Assembly (NCBI GenBank): GCA_947453585.1
Contig: CANGHQ010000092.1
Coordinates: 1 to 7,063 of the forward strand
Reading direction: 5' to 3'
Length of the DNA: 7,063 bases
Source of the DNA: Burkholderiales bacterium
GTDB taxonomy: Bacteria > Pseudomonadota > Gammaproteobacteria > Burkholderiales > Burkholderiaceae_C
Below are positions 6,921-7,063 of the stretch, piece after piece (the stretch's first letter is position 1; every line of letters starts with the position of its first letter). The notes below the pieces were generated by a model. The model worked only from the letters and a program-made list of their open reading frames with translations. It was not told the origin of the DNA and searched no databases. The position numbers and the translations under genes were made by a program.

Positions 6921-6971
6921 GGTTCTATTCAGGCTTGTTACTTTGCAGTAACTCATCAAACTGAACGAACC
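6921..6971. promoter_or_regulatory. Nested inverted repeat, candidate operator for the TetR-fusion protein
   Basis: An inner perfect dyad, GTTACT-N4-AGTAAC (6937-6952), sits inside an outer imperfect dyad: GGTTC-TA-TTCAG (6921-6932) facing CTGAA-C-GAACC (6961-6971). The two centres differ by only about 1.5 bp. The element lies 9-59 bp before the GTG at 6912 and has lower GC content than its surroundings. TetR-family proteins usually bind such dyads close to their own start, so this is a reasonable autoregulatory operator. I see no convincing -35/-10 pair on either strand within or next to it. The symmetry is seen directly; the binding partner is inferred. Confidence 0.55.
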
Positions 6972-7063
6972 ATAACCCCCCTGCTTTCGGCAGCGTACGG
7001 GGACTTACCCTTGGATGCAGTGCAACATCAGTCGCGCCTGCGACTGCGCGGTGCGGCGGGCGA
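6972..7063. other. Right-edge stretch with no assignable gene
   Basis: These 92 bases hold no feature I can support firmly. All three plus-strand frames are open over the last 50 bases; possible starts are TTG 7011 or ATG 7015, with GGGGA at 6999-7003. On the minus strand, tails of an upstream gene could end with TAA at 7007-7005 or TGA at 7028-7026. A short stem CTGC-TTTCG-GCAG lies at 6981-6993, without a T run. The neighbour could be a divergent gene or the end of an upstream operon gene; the window is too short to decide. Confidence 0.3.

Noticed and set aside
6708..6959. 83-residue minus-strand frame starting with ATG ATG in the operator region
   Set aside because: It overlaps the helix-turn-helix coding region in a different frame and shows no domain; the dyad sequence supplies its start codons by chance.
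6913..6980. Sigma-70 promoter for the operon or for a divergent gene
   Set aside because: Candidate hexamers such as TTGATG (minus) or TTGCAG (plus) have no acceptable -10 partner at 16-18 bp spacing, so no promoter is called.
6981..6993. Short stem CTGC-TTTCG-GCAG considered as a terminator of an upstream gene
   Set aside because: Only 4 bp with no T run on either strand; stems like this are common by chance in GC-rich DNA.

Overview
The window is about 7 kb of GC-rich DNA. Every gene I can support lies on the minus strand, so the transcriptional order runs from right to left. Base composition, codon use and gene families suggest a betaproteobacterium, most likely Burkholderiales of the Comamonadaceae type. 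That assignment is an inference; there is no rRNA or other taxonomic marker here.

Reading in the direction of transcription: (1) a leader at 6913-7063 carrying a nested, nearly concentric inverted repeat (6921-6971) just upstream of the first gene; (2) a 769-residue protein (4603-6912) that joins a TetR-type DNA-binding repressor in frame to a complete AMP-forming acyl-CoA synthetase; (3) an RbsC-type ABC permease (3620-4591), 11 nt downstream; (4) an RbsB-type periplasmic substrate-binding protein (2531-3559) with a clear signal peptide and the best ribosome-binding site in the window; (5) a 100-nt gap with two hairpins, the second followed by a short T run, which looks like a leaky terminator or processing stem; (6) a roughly 704-residue protein (316-2430) that joins a second RbsC-type permease to a strictosidine-synthase-like/SMP-30 six-bladed propeller; (7) the start of another propeller-like protein (1-316), overlapping the previous stop by one base and running off the left edge.

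Together these look like one import-and-activate operon. A periplasmic protein captures a small molecule and two different permeases form the channel. A propeller hydrolase, tethered to one permease and probably facing the cytoplasm, could open a lactone or ester as the molecule enters. A CoA ligase, physically part of the likely pathway repressor, could then activate the resulting acid. The ABC ATPase needed to drive transport is not in the window. The substrate cannot be read from the sequence; the RbsB/RbsC families point to sugars or similar polar molecules, while the propeller and the CoA ligase point to a lactone, ester or carboxylic acid.

The most unusual content is the pair of multidomain fusions in one operon (repressor + ligase, permease + hydrolase), together with the dyad that could be the repressor's operator. 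No mobile elements, CRISPR arrays, tRNA or rRNA genes were seen. Intergenic gaps are all 151 nt or shorter.
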